This document shows, one piece after another, positions 25,201 through 33,329 of a stretch of 64,000 bases of DNA (positions within the stretch are counted from its first letter, which is position 1; every line of letters starts with the position of its first letter). Source of the stretch: Novosphingobium terrae (GTDB lineage Bacteria > Pseudomonadota > Alphaproteobacteria > Sphingomonadales > Sphingomonadaceae); the NCBI RefSeq assembly GCF_017163935.1, contig NZ_JABVZR010000003.1:1-64000 (forward strand), given 5' to 3'. The translations under genes were made by a program, and so were the position numbers. The notes under the pieces are model-generated. The model worked only from the letters and a program-made list of their open reading frames with translations, was not told the origin of the DNA and did no database searches.

Positions 25201-26200
25201 GACCACGCCCAAATCGACCAGCGGCATGACCTGCCAGGCGCCCACCTCGGTCTGCAGCGACAGCGATCCGGCCACGCGAAGCGTCTATGGAACCTCGGTC
25301 ACCCATGATTGCTGGGATTGGACGCGCACCTATCAATGCGCCACGCTGACCCCGACCAATGATTGTGGCACGCTCCAGGCCAAGACCAACTGCAGCTTCG
25401 ACCACGAAACCTGTCTCGATGACGCCTGCTCGGTCAAAAGCGAGATCTACAAATGCACGGCGCCCGGCGAGGAGAGTACCTCGCAGGCCACCACCTGCTC
25501 GGGCGACGTCTATTGCATCGATGGCAGCTGCACCCAGTTGCCCAGCCCAGCGTCACCCGATCTCGCCAAGGCCCTGACCGCGATCAACACGATGGGTCAG
25601 GCCAAGGATCAGTTCAACGCCGAGGATCTGAGCATCTTCGATGGCACCGCCACGGGTTGCCACAAGCCGCTCTTCGGATTGGTCAATTGCTGCGCGGGAA
25701 AAGTGTCGGGCGCCCTGTCGGCCGCTTCGAGCGCCGCGGCCCTCGCGGGCATGCTGACGGGTAATTACACCTTCCTGCTGGGCATGGCGACGCAGTTCCT
25801 GGTGCTGTTCATGTGCGGGCAGGATGAGATGCTCCTCGACGTCAAGGACCGCATGGGGCTCTGCACCTATGTCGGGGAATATTGCTCGGAAAAGGCGCTC
25901 TTTGTCTGCACCACCGAGCGCAAGACCTATTGCTGCTTCCAGTCCAAGCTTGCCCGCGTGATCCAGGAGCAGGGCAAGGCCCAGCTCGGGCTCGGCATGG
26001 GCACACCCAAAGAGCCCAACTGCTCGGGCTTTACCGTCGATCAGTTTGCCCAGCTGGACCTCTCCAAGATGGATTTCACGGAAGTCTTTTCCGATTTCAC
26101 CAGCGCCGTTTCCCTGCCGAACTCGCTCCAGACCTCCACGGCCATTCAGCAGAAGGTGCAAGCCTACTACCAGACGCACGCGTCGAGCACGGGGAATTGA
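22244..26200 (+). CDS. traN: TraN, mating-pair stabilisation protein, greatly enlarged
   Basis: 1318 residues, about twice F TraN (602 aa). A signal peptide (ALICFAGVCALFATSVLEA) is followed by an N-terminal TraN domain (to about residue 315), an array of roughly 23 Cys-rich repeats of about 24-27 residues (about 316-994), and the conserved C-terminal TraN domain (VTHDCWDWTRTYQCATL, NCSFDHETCLDDACSV, FCGQDEM-like CGQDEMLLDVKDRMG). TraN is an outer-membrane protein of the donor that contacts a receptor on the recipient and determines mating-pair stability and host specificity. The repeats probably extend the tip domain. Starts in the trbC stop codon. Confidence 0.93.
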   Translation: MRRASALICFAGVCALFATSVLEAQTVDPRAAAADVAGQLQGQLNSTVSSQATTNQVPGYTGASLSQSGYASNPSALASDGAVQATTSDTYALVTNKDRPTVDTSTLGLTSAKTVETDPTSYSGVATTTSQGSCQSVSTTTSSTTSYYDSCQIGSTEKDSTVTCNVGWKDTGSTAYQYQCHIQTIEQLATAAGQTTATPTAGVASDCTALAAATDCSMTGSSMQQGISEPPLTNPVAGGAALWRLDEEDRTYSCGSTHPVMGQQSASQQISYAGPRGTVNAWWNIAVPGTVDAGSTSTYTGSVIDDSACQSQIGSISCPTGSTLQGGMCVSTMAATLTYNCPSGWTLSGSTCTQTQHATSSVTGYSCPGNYVLSGSTCTSTQTAGVSGYTCPDGYTLDGTSCHETLTKAPVVAGYSCPEDYTLQGTTCFRSFTQPATPNYNCPTGYSLTGTSCQMTTQAAAVLSYSCAAGWTLDGDLCKQAANYAAALTYVCPSTWTLSGSTCQQSSTYGASLIYVCPDGWSVQGASCQRNTSYPPSINWSCPDGWSLNGNTCSQTTTYGANVSYWCNDGWAQNGGTCSQQASTPAGVTYGCPDGYSLDGTTCSQIATYPITWTTVNPGVGWFYTGRPNPSNPSELLMANTIYSQSCGPSVRFQAVYCGLPVMANGCVDMSSMNIAFVTFVAGNSDQCLYRPGQQANCWSGGTWNGSQCVATVSRAASVGYVCNGGQTLSGTTCYYTINQAANVVYSCNDGSQPSGDVCTVTNTRAATASYSCPSGGSFDGSQCQFSENQAATPTYNCPAGGSLSGTTCTLVTSQAAVANYSCPTGGTLDRTTCDYTNVQPAQAVYGCPSGSVLQGTMCFTTDTQLAAVTYACPSGYGLDGSTCIKQVGMAATVITACPSGYLLVGDTCTETLTVPATVHYACQTGYTLDGTTCTSVLDANIDGYSCPAGYVQNGSTCSVPATQDAAQIYTCPGGGVLSGTNCITSTTPKSTSGMTCQAPTSVCSDSDPATRSVYGTSVTHDCWDWTRTYQCATLTPTNDCGTLQAKTNCSFDHETCLDDACSVKSEIYKCTAPGEESTSQATTCSGDVYCIDGSCTQLPSPASPDLAKALTAINTMGQAKDQFNAEDLSIFDGTATGCHKPLFGLVNCCAGKVSGALSAASSAAALAGMLTGNYTFLLGMATQFLVLFMCGQDEMLLDVKDRMGLCTYVGEYCSEKALFVCTTERKTYCCFQSKLARVIQEQGKAQLGLGMGTPKEPNCSGFTVDQFAQLDLSKMDFTEVFSDFTSAVSLPNSLQTSTAIQQKVQAYYQTHASSTGN
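23189..25225 (+). repeat. Tandem Cys-rich repeats inside traN
   Basis: About 23 units coding for a consensus Y-x-C-P-x-G-x-x-L-x-G-x-x-C followed by 9-13 variable residues ending in hydrophobics. Two blocks (about 12 and 11 units) are separated by a non-repeat insert near 24070-24400 containing CGPSVRFQAVYCG. The DNA is diverged between units, so the array is old or under diversifying selection. Confidence 0.9.
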
Positions 26201-26202
26201 CC

Positions 26203-27189
26203 ATGCAGTCCACGCCTAGCCGCTTCCTAGTCGCCTTGACCCGCTGGATGCAGGGCATCGCCCTGGCCGCCTTTGCCGCGACCAGCGTGATCGCTGCGCC
26301 TGCCACTCAGGTGGCCCACTTTGAGCTTCCGCCTCCAACCGCGCAAGTCGCACCCGACCAATCGATCGATCCTGAGACGGCGGGCACGACAGCGGTCGCG
26401 CCGACGGCCGAGGATGTTCCATCCCCGGCGGCGGATCTTTTGCCAGCAGGGGATGGGCAGGCGGCGCCTGGTGGGCAGGACCCCTTCTATTGCGGTGAGC
26501 GCAAGCTCGGCACCTGGTTCTATTGCGAGGCGCCCCGCCCCGCCCATAAGGACGCCCCGGCGCAGGCCAGCGCCACGCCTGAGGCTTATCGGGCCCGCCT
26601 CGACAAGATCGGTGCCCAGCTTGAAGAGCTCAAGGCCAAGGCCATCCTTGAGCCCACCACCGAAAACATCGTCAACTATGTTCGGTATCAGCGTCAGCAG
26701 CTCGACCGCGCCTCGACCTTTGCCGATGTCTGGCAGCGCGCCATCTGGCAGACGCCGGACCTAGATTATACGCTGCAGCGCCCGGTCAACAATCTGGGTA
26801 AGACCGCCTGGCTTGAGCAGCGCAAGAATGACCAGGAAACGGTCATGGCGAACCTTTCGGATCGCTACGGCCTGTTTTTCTTCTTTTCCTCCAGCTGCGC
26901 GGCCTGCGACGTTTTCTCGCCCGTGCTGCGTTCCCTCTCGGACAAATACAAGCTCTCGGTCCTGCCGGTCTCGATGGATGGCGGTGCAAACCGGGCGTTT
27001 CCGCGCTTTGTTGTGAACAAGGGGCAGTACGCAAAGATGGGGCTTGAGGGCAATCAGGTGCCCGCGCTGGTGCTCTTTGACACCTATCTCAAGAAGCCGA
27101 TCCCCATCGGCTACGGTGTGATGGCCGAGGATGAGGTGATGCAGCGCATCTTCTACCTCACCTCCGTCAAGCCCGGGAGCGACTACTGA
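26203..27189 (+). CDS. traF: TraF, thioredoxin-like pilus assembly protein
   Basis: 328 residues from the ATG at 26203, 2 nt after traN. Signal peptide (ALAAFAATSVIAAPA), a Pro/Ala-rich spacer, then PFYCGERKLGTWFYCE and the C-terminal thioredoxin-like domain GLFFFFSSSCAACDVFSPVL. Unlike F TraF, which lacks a full active site, this protein keeps CxxC (CAAC, about 232-235), so it may be redox-active. TraF-TraH-TraG order is canonical. Confidence 0.93.
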   Translation: MQSTPSRFLVALTRWMQGIALAAFAATSVIAAPATQVAHFELPPPTAQVAPDQSIDPETAGTTAVAPTAEDVPSPAADLLPAGDGQAAPGGQDPFYCGERKLGTWFYCEAPRPAHKDAPAQASATPEAYRARLDKIGAQLEELKAKAILEPTTENIVNYVRYQRQQLDRASTFADVWQRAIWQTPDLDYTLQRPVNNLGKTAWLEQRKNDQETVMANLSDRYGLFFFFSSSCAACDVFSPVLRSLSDKYKLSVLPVSMDGGANRAFPRFVVNKGQYAKMGLEGNQVPALVLFDTYLKKPIPIGYGVMAEDEVMQRIFYLTSVKPGSDY

Positions 27190-28685
27190 TGCGCGGGCGC
27201 GGGGACGGGAGACCGACCCAGCAAGCCCCTGAGCGGACGACGCGCGGGGCAGGGAATCCGCGCTGGCGAGCACTCGTGCGTGCGATCGGGATCTGGTTGG
27301 CTGCGCTGGCGGCCTGCAACATGATCGTGGTCGAGACGGCGCAGGCCGATGTTGGCGGCCAGCTCGATTCCTTTTTCAACACGATGGGGGGCTCTGCCAA
27401 CGTCACCGGCCCGGTTGCCTATAATGGCCAGCAGGGCGGCTATTATTCCGGAGGCAATCTCTGGGTGCGCTTCCCCGCGCAGCAAACCTATCAGTTGGGC
27501 TCCTTGCAGATGCCGGGGGTGAAGGCTGGCTGCGGCGGGATCGACATTTTCACCGGCAGCTTCTCTTTCATCAACACCGACCAGATCGTGGCCGCCATGA
27601 AAGCCGCGGCCAATGGCGCGCTGGCTTTCGTCTTCGATCTTGCGATCAATGCGATCTCCTCGCAGATCGGTTCCTCGATCGAGAAGGTGATGCAAAAGCT
27701 GCAGCAGTTCACGCAGCACAGCCTCAATGCCTGTCAGGCCGGCGAACAGGTCGCGGCGGGCCTTGCCGGCATGATCGGGGCGCGCGATTCCCATTTTTGC
27801 GAGACGATCGGCAACAGCCAGGGCGTGTTTTCCGATTTCGCCTCGGCGAAGCAGGGCTGCGGGACAGGAGGTCAACAGACGCAGACCGTCAATGGCAACA
27901 GCGACAAGACGATCCCGACCGGGCCCTACAATTACACCTGGACCATGCTGAACCAGAAATATCCGAGTTTCGACAAGGATTTCAAACAGTACCTCATGAG
28001 CCTCGTCGGCACGATCATTTTCCAGCCCGGGACCAGCGACACCCAAGGGCCGACGTTCAAATTTATCGGGCAGGGTGATCCTGCGCTCATCACCATCCTT
28101 CTCGATGGCGGGAGCAATGCGCAGGTCTACAGCTGCGACACTAGCGATCAGTGCCTCAATCCGACCCAGACCACGCTGAGCGTGGACACCGGCAAAGCGC
28201 TTAAGAACCGGGTGTATAACCTGCTGCTCGACATTCAGGGGCGCATCCAGTCGAACCAGCAGCTCACCTCCGAGGAGATCGGACTGCTCGGCGCCACCAC
28301 GATCCCGCTCTACAAGATCATGGTGGTGAATTCCGCGGCCAGCTTTGGAGGCATGAACTCGGCCGACCTGTCGCAGCTCTCAGAGATTGCTTCGGTCGAT
28401 CTGCTCGAAACGCTGGTCCAGCAGTTCTACAAAATGGTGACCGATGGCCAATCCTCCTTCCAGAACGCCGATCCCACGACGCTCAAGCAATGGCAGGATC
28501 AGCTCAGCAGCGTGACGCGCACGCTCGACAGCCAGACGATGCATAACAGTGAGCGGCTGACCCGCACCGAGCAGATCCTGGAGCGAACGGTCAGGGTCGA
28601 GAGCACGCTGCGCAACACCATGTCGCCCCAGATGAGCGCGGCGCTCCAATTCCAGAAGTCGCTCAGCCAGCATCCCCTTCAGTGA
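27189..28685 (+). CDS. traH: TraH, pilus assembly protein
   Basis: 498 residues. A basic N-terminus and signal (AIGIWLAALAACNMIVVETAQA) precede the hallmark TraH sequence NVTGPVAYNGQQGGYYSGG, then VKAGCGGIDIFTGSFSFIN and QHSLNACQAGEQVAAGLAG. The C-terminus is coiled-coil-like. TraH is a periplasmic/outer-membrane protein of the TraF-TraH-TraU-TraW-TrbC group. The ATG overlaps the traF stop. Confidence 0.95.
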   Translation: MRGRGDGRPTQQAPERTTRGAGNPRWRALVRAIGIWLAALAACNMIVVETAQADVGGQLDSFFNTMGGSANVTGPVAYNGQQGGYYSGGNLWVRFPAQQTYQLGSLQMPGVKAGCGGIDIFTGSFSFINTDQIVAAMKAAANGALAFVFDLAINAISSQIGSSIEKVMQKLQQFTQHSLNACQAGEQVAAGLAGMIGARDSHFCETIGNSQGVFSDFASAKQGCGTGGQQTQTVNGNSDKTIPTGPYNYTWTMLNQKYPSFDKDFKQYLMSLVGTIIFQPGTSDTQGPTFKFIGQGDPALITILLDGGSNAQVYSCDTSDQCLNPTQTTLSVDTGKALKNRVYNLLLDIQGRIQSNQQLTSEEIGLLGATTIPLYKIMVVNSAASFGGMNSADLSQLSEIASVDLLETLVQQFYKMVTDGQSSFQNADPTTLKQWQDQLSSVTRTLDSQTMHNSERLTRTEQILERTVRVESTLRNTMSPQMSAALQFQKSLSQHPLQ

Positions 28686-28717
28686 GAGCCGCCCGCGGCC
28701 CCAGCGAGATTTGACCC

Positions 28718-31474
28718 ATGACGCTCAACGTCATCACCGCCGGCGGCGGGCAGTATATCGTCAATGTCCTCAATGCCGTGGCGGCATGGTGCGGGGGCGG
28801 CGGGTTTCGCTCGATGCTGCAGGTGATGATGGTGATGGGGCTCGCCTATTGCCTCATCATCATGGCGCTCTCACTCAACTGGCGGGTGCTCTTCAACTGG
28901 TTCATCACCGCCAGCCTCATGTATATGTGCATGATCGTGCCCACGACCACGATCGTCGTGCAGGACCGGATCAACCCCTCTGTCGGCAATGGCTCGGTGG
29001 CCAATGTGCCGATCGGCCTGGGGCTGATCGCGTCCTTCAGCAGCCAGATCAACGACTGGCTGACCCAGACCGCCCAGAGCGTTTTCACGATGCCCTCGGC
29101 GCTGCAGTACACCAGCGGCGGGATGATCTATCCCACGCGGCTCAATGACCTGACGCAGCAGTTCGTGATCACCGATCCGATCATGAAGGCCAACACCGAG
29201 AACTATCTCCAGCAATGCACCTTCTATGACATCCTGCTCGGGCAGGGGAATGGCTGGGGCACGCTTGCGGGTTCGCCTGATCTCCTGAGCGCAATTGGGC
29301 CGGGCTCGGCGGCGCGCTCCACGCCATGGATCCCGGCGGCGGGCGGGACATCCTCGATCATCGGGTGCCAGACGGCCTATCAGAAACTGGTCCAGCAATA
29401 TCCCGCGATGGCGACGGCCGCCTTCAAATCGACGGCGCCTGCCTTTTACCCGAACCTTTCGCAGAGCGCCGCGATCAACCAGCTTCAGAACGATCTGCCC
29501 GTGATGGCTCAGACCTTCTATGGCACCTCGGCGACCTCACAGATGGTGTTCCAGCAGCGCTCGCTGGTGAACGCCTTCCTTGAGGCAAGGGCCAACTTCG
29601 GGGCGGGCGGGGGTGACACCTTCGCCGCGCTTCATGCCGATATTCAGGCGCAGAACAGCTATATCTCGGCGGCGCGGCAGGCGATGACCTGGGTGCCGGT
29701 GCTCAATCTGGTGCTGACCATCGTTTTTTACGCCATGTTTCCGGTGATCTTCCCGTTGTTCCTGTTTCCGACAACCGGCGTGGCCACCATGAAGGGCTAT
29801 CTGGCGGGCTTCTTCTATCTCGCCTCCTGGGGGCCGATCTATGCGGTCCTTCATATGTTCATCACGCAATATTCCGCGACCCAGCTCAATGCGCTCGCGC
29901 CCGGCGGCATGACCATGTCCACCATGGGCGGCATCGATGCGATCGACCAGAATATGCAGATGCTGGCCGGCTATCTGCTCATGTTTGTGCCGGTGCTGGC
30001 TGGAGGTATGGCTAAGGGCGCCATGTCGATCGCCCAGAGTACCGGACATATGCTGGCGCCGGCGATGCAGGCGGCCGAGACAGCGGCGGCAGAGCGGACC
30101 ACCGGCAATTACAGCTATGGCAATGAGCATGCCCAGAACCGGACATCGAACCAGGTCAACACGGCGCCGACGATGAACCTGGCCGAGAGCTCGACGCCGC
30201 AGGTGAATATGCGGCGTGCCGATGGCACGGTGGCCACCACCATGGCCGATGGCTCGATGGTCTATGACAGCCGGGCCGCGAGCAGCCATCTGCCGTTTAC
30301 CGCTGCTGAGGTGAGGGGGGTGTCGAGCAACCTCCAGCAGACCGGTGCCGAGTTCCACGCGCGCGCCAATCAGATCCGGGAATCCTCCAGCGAGCGCTGG
30401 AGCCAAGGGATGCGGCAGCTTGAGTCCATGTCGAGCGGCTCAAGGTCGGCCGCCGGCAGTGAGGGAGCCTTCGGCGCGCAAGGGGCCAATTCAACGACCC
30501 ATGCCTTCCGAACCGGGGATGAGGTCAGGGATACGACGGGCACGAGCCGGACGATCACATCCACGGCTTCGGAGGGCAAATCCGCCGGGACCACGGGAAC
30601 CACTTCTGTCGGAGGGAAGGCATCCCTTGGTGTCGGTGGTGATCTCGGCACACCAGGTAAAGGTATCTTGGGCTCGGGTGTCAAAGGGAAGGCAGACGCA
30701 GGGATTAGCGCTGGTTACCAAAAACAATGGGCCCATGGTGATAACGCAGCACAAACCAACAGCGATGCCCAGAGTGCTTCTGACAGCCGCAACGCAGCCC
30801 ATTATCGTGCTAACGGGGAAGACGTAACCCTTACGGATGGGGGATATTGGCGGAACGGCAATTTCCATCGTGTCGAGAATTTTGGCGAGAAGCGTCACGC
30901 GATCGAGAAGGATTTCTCTGCAGCCCAGTCGCTGGAGCGGCAAGCATCGCAGAGTGATGATACCGGCACGCGGCTTGAACGCATCGCAAGCATCTCTCAG
31001 AGCAATGGATGGCAGCTCTCGGACGATATGAGCCAGGTGATTGCGAGCCGCTACGATCAGATGGCGCGCTCACCCGAGTTTCGTGATCTTGGTGCGCCGG
31101 CCCTGACCAAAACAGACGTTTCTGCGCATCAGCGAGAGGTTCGCTCGATGATTGTCAGTCGAGTGCTTCAAGATTACGCCGCCAGCGACATCAGTGCAGT
31201 CCAGGCGCAGATCAAAGATCCGATTTCAGAGAGGGGCTCTGTGCATGGACCTGGTGCGATTCATGTGCCCGCACACATGCCGTCCATGCCGACTGGCATG
31301 CCATCCGTTGCTGGGGCAACCGGTGGCACACCGGGTCAGCAGGCTGCCCAAGACACAATCGCGGCGGGCAAGCGCGCCACGGCGACCCAATCTGCGCAAG
31401 TGAAGGGCGTTTTCTTCAATCGATCGACCGAAGCCACGAAGGAGGATGAAGCGATCAAGCGAAGGGTCGATTAA
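28718..31474 (+). CDS. traG: TraG, mating-pair stabilisation/pilus protein
   Basis: 918 residues. The N-terminal half has several membrane helices (about 33-75, 330-365, 365-400 and 405-435) and is typical TraG_N. The C-terminal half (about 450-918) is hydrophilic, rich in Ser, Thr, Gln and Gly, with Gly-rich stretches and a helical end (TRLERIASISQSNGWQLSDD). In F the C-terminal region of TraG is cytoplasmic or periplasmic and is the target of the entry-exclusion protein TraS. The DNA from about 30,650 onward looks less GC-biased than upstream, suggesting the C-terminal part has a different history. Shorter than 900-1000 aa relatives only slightly. Confidence 0.93.
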   Translation: MTLNVITAGGGQYIVNVLNAVAAWCGGGGFRSMLQVMMVMGLAYCLIIMALSLNWRVLFNWFITASLMYMCMIVPTTTIVVQDRINPSVGNGSVANVPIGLGLIASFSSQINDWLTQTAQSVFTMPSALQYTSGGMIYPTRLNDLTQQFVITDPIMKANTENYLQQCTFYDILLGQGNGWGTLAGSPDLLSAIGPGSAARSTPWIPAAGGTSSIIGCQTAYQKLVQQYPAMATAAFKSTAPAFYPNLSQSAAINQLQNDLPVMAQTFYGTSATSQMVFQQRSLVNAFLEARANFGAGGGDTFAALHADIQAQNSYISAARQAMTWVPVLNLVLTIVFYAMFPVIFPLFLFPTTGVATMKGYLAGFFYLASWGPIYAVLHMFITQYSATQLNALAPGGMTMSTMGGIDAIDQNMQMLAGYLLMFVPVLAGGMAKGAMSIAQSTGHMLAPAMQAAETAAAERTTGNYSYGNEHAQNRTSNQVNTAPTMNLAESSTPQVNMRRADGTVATTMADGSMVYDSRAASSHLPFTAAEVRGVSSNLQQTGAEFHARANQIRESSSERWSQGMRQLESMSSGSRSAAGSEGAFGAQGANSTTHAFRTGDEVRDTTGTSRTITSTASEGKSAGTTGTTSVGGKASLGVGGDLGTPGKGILGSGVKGKADAGISAGYQKQWAHGDNAAQTNSDAQSASDSRNAAHYRANGEDVTLTDGGYWRNGNFHRVENFGEKRHAIEKDFSAAQSLERQASQSDDTGTRLERIASISQSNGWQLSDDMSQVIASRYDQMARSPEFRDLGAPALTKTDVSAHQREVRSMIVSRVLQDYAASDISAVQAQIKDPISERGSVHGPGAIHVPAHMPSMPTGMPSVAGATGGTPGQQAAQDTIAAGKRATATQSAQVKGVFFNRSTEATKEDEAIKRRVD

Positions 31475-31481
31475 TCGCAAA

Positions 31482-31751
31482 TCATACGTATTTGACGGTG
31501 CAAACAGCCCAGACGGTTACGATCGCTACTGCGATGATCACGAAGAACGCCGGGACGCCCCATGTGTTGATCTGCTTCTGCACGCGGATGGCCTTGGGTG
31601 TCTTCATATAATCCGGGATCAGCTCGTACTCCATCGCGAGCATCCGTTCAGCTGCCGAACCGCGAAAGCCGTCAGTCTTTTGTGCTTCGACCTGCTCCGA
31701 AAGGCGTTGAACCTCGGCCTTGAGGGCTGCGATCTCGTCCTGGGTGTTCAT
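31482..31751 (-). CDS. Small coiled-coil/one-TM protein next to traG
   Basis: 89 residues: an N-terminal coiled coil (EIAALKAEVQRLSEQVEAQ), a polar middle and one C-terminal TM helix (VPAFFVIIAVAIVTVWAVC). The gene is convergent with traG, 7 nt from its stop. No family recognised. A small inner-membrane protein beside traG is where F carries the exclusion gene traS, so an entry-exclusion role is a reasonable but unproven idea; orientation differs from F. Confidence 0.6.
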   Translation of the reverse strand: MNTQDEIAALKAEVQRLSEQVEAQKTDGFRGSAAERMLAMEYELIPDYMKTPKAIRVQKQINTWGVPAFFVIIAVAIVTVWAVCTVKYV

Positions 31752-32036
31752 GACGGCACCAAGCTAATCCTTTCCACGGCTTGATCGCATATTTTAGAAC
31801 GAAACGCAAACGAACTGAAGGCCTCGTATATATTCGGGACCCGTACATGCTCACATGGCTGCTGGTAGCCGCGATACTGCTCTGACGTCAGATCGGGGAG
31901 GGGGGTGCTTCATATCGATGGCATGCGGATAGGTACGGTTTTCGGACAGATGTAATTGGTTGCGTGAATCAGTCCGGCGTCTCTGATTCAAAATCCTTGT
32001 TGGACGCGATGGCCCAAGGGGAGCGATATTTCGGCT

Positions 32037-32315
32037 ATGACCCTGACCAACGATCTTTTCGAGCATCGCCGGATCAGCTTGCGGGCGATTGATCCCGCGC
32101 GGAACATGGCGCGGCATTATGCCATCGACACCAGTCGCGATCTCTTTGGCGCCATCATAGTTGATTACCGCTGGGGACGGATCGGTACGCGGGGGCAGCA
32201 CCGGCAGGCTGTGTTCGAGGTGGAGGCCGACGCGGAGCATTTCATTGCGGGTTTATTGAAGCGGCGGAGCAGGTCCACACGGCGTCTCGGCGTGGCATAT
32301 CTACCCTACCAATAA
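32037..32315 (+). CDS. Stand-alone WGR-domain protein
   Basis: 92 residues that are essentially one WGR domain: an N-terminal strand region (ARNMARHYAIDTSRDLFGA), the signature DYRWGRIGTRGQ (about 43-54), and the closing helix AEHFIAGLLKRRSRSTRRLG. WGR domains occur in PARPs, MolR-like proteins and some ligase-associated proteins and bind nucleic-acid ends. The solo version may be a DNA-end or RNA-binding accessory protein. No neighbouring PARP or ligase gene is visible. Confidence 0.75.
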   Translation: MTLTNDLFEHRRISLRAIDPARNMARHYAIDTSRDLFGAIIVDYRWGRIGTRGQHRQAVFEVEADAEHFIAGLLKRRSRSTRRLGVAYLPYQ

Positions 32316-32805
32316 GCTGCAAGGACCGCAGCGACAGAGGCTTGCGTAAATCGCAATCATGGCGTCCTCATTCGCATTTGCCAAATAAATGCTGCAATGC
32401 AAAGAAAGCCCTGCCTTTCAGGCATCCTCTCCCAAACTTTCAAGGCCCGGCTTTCGCCGGGCTTTTTTGTCGACCGTCGACAAGCCAGTTTGCTGGCATG
32501 GCGCAGGTGCGCAACAATTCCACGGCGCTGGACACAAAAAACTCGGATCAGTTATCGATCGTTATGAAAAGCCGATCCTGTTTCCGAAAGAGAATAATTT
32601 TCACTCCCCTCTAGATGTCGGAAAACAAGGTAAAAAATAGTATCACGCCAAGAAATATCGCTGCTATTTCAAAAAACAAATCGTTTGCAAGGCAGGGCGT
32701 GCATTTTCATCGGCTAACCGTTCATCTGATGTGCAGGCTTCCCGTGCGAAACAATAGTCACTACGGAAGATTGGCCAAATCACTGAGAGAAAGGGGGATG
32801 AAATC
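32316..32805. other. Gene-poor, AT-richer intergenic segment
   Basis: I find no convincing gene here. It contains the strong terminator at 32445-32468 and the palindrome GTCGACCGTCGAC just after it. Base composition drops in GC from about 32500 and stays low through the next two genes. Confidence 0.5.
32445..32468 (+). terminator. Intrinsic terminator
   Basis: GCCCGGC-TTTC-GCCGGGC followed by TTTTTT: a 7-bp GC stem, tetraloop and U tract. It lies 130 bp downstream of the WGR gene and separates it from the following genes. Confidence 0.9.
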
Positions 32806-33132
32806 ATGAAAAAATCTCTTGTAGGTTTCTTGGGTTTGACTTCTTGCTTTGGCACTGCAACCTTTGTGGTTGCCCAAACGCAACCGCTCTTAACACCCGC
32901 ATGGAGGGCCAACACACTAGTCGTTCTTGTTGACTCCACTGGTTCCAACCTAAATTACAGGTGTTCTGGAGTGATCCATGGATTTGGCGGAGGTGCCCAA
33001 GTTGATGCGCCGTTCGACGCGTATGTCACCAGCGGGGGCTCGAACCGTGAACTCGCGTCTTTCACGATCAACGGTCACGGGCCGTTTCAGTCGGCTACGA
33101 TTTCCAATCAGGTTTGCTCACAGAGCAATTAA
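32806..33132 (+). CDS. Small secreted protein of unknown function
   Basis: 108 residues with a Sec signal (KKSLVGFLGLTSCFGTATFVVA, cleavage before QTQP). The mature part is about 85 residues with two Cys (YRCSGV, NQVCSQSN) that could form one disulfide and a beta-rich pattern (ANTLVVLVDSTGSN). A purine-rich AAAGGGGGATGAAATC lies before the ATG. The DNA is clearly lower in GC than the tra operon, suggesting separate acquisition. No family recognised. Confidence 0.6.
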   Translation: MKKSLVGFLGLTSCFGTATFVVAQTQPLLTPAWRANTLVVLVDSTGSNLNYRCSGVIHGFGGGAQVDAPFDAYVTSGGSNRELASFTINGHGPFQSATISNQVCSQSN

Positions 33133-33329
33133 ATGGACGTTTCAATCTCGATTTGGGCTACGACTGATTTAACTCTTGACGAAGTTCTCGATAACGGCCG
33201 TTCTGAAGAAAAACATCAAAATTAATCTGATGTATGGTGGGTCTTCCGTCGGCGTCATTGAGGCAAAATTTCCAATGAATCGGAAATATATATTATCCTA
33301 TATGATTACCTAAAGAATTGGGGGTATTT

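Noticed and set aside
23189..25225. Possible CRISPR array because of regular repeats
   Set aside because: The repeats are in frame within traN, diverged at DNA level and encode a Cys-rich protein motif; there are no identical repeats with unique spacers.
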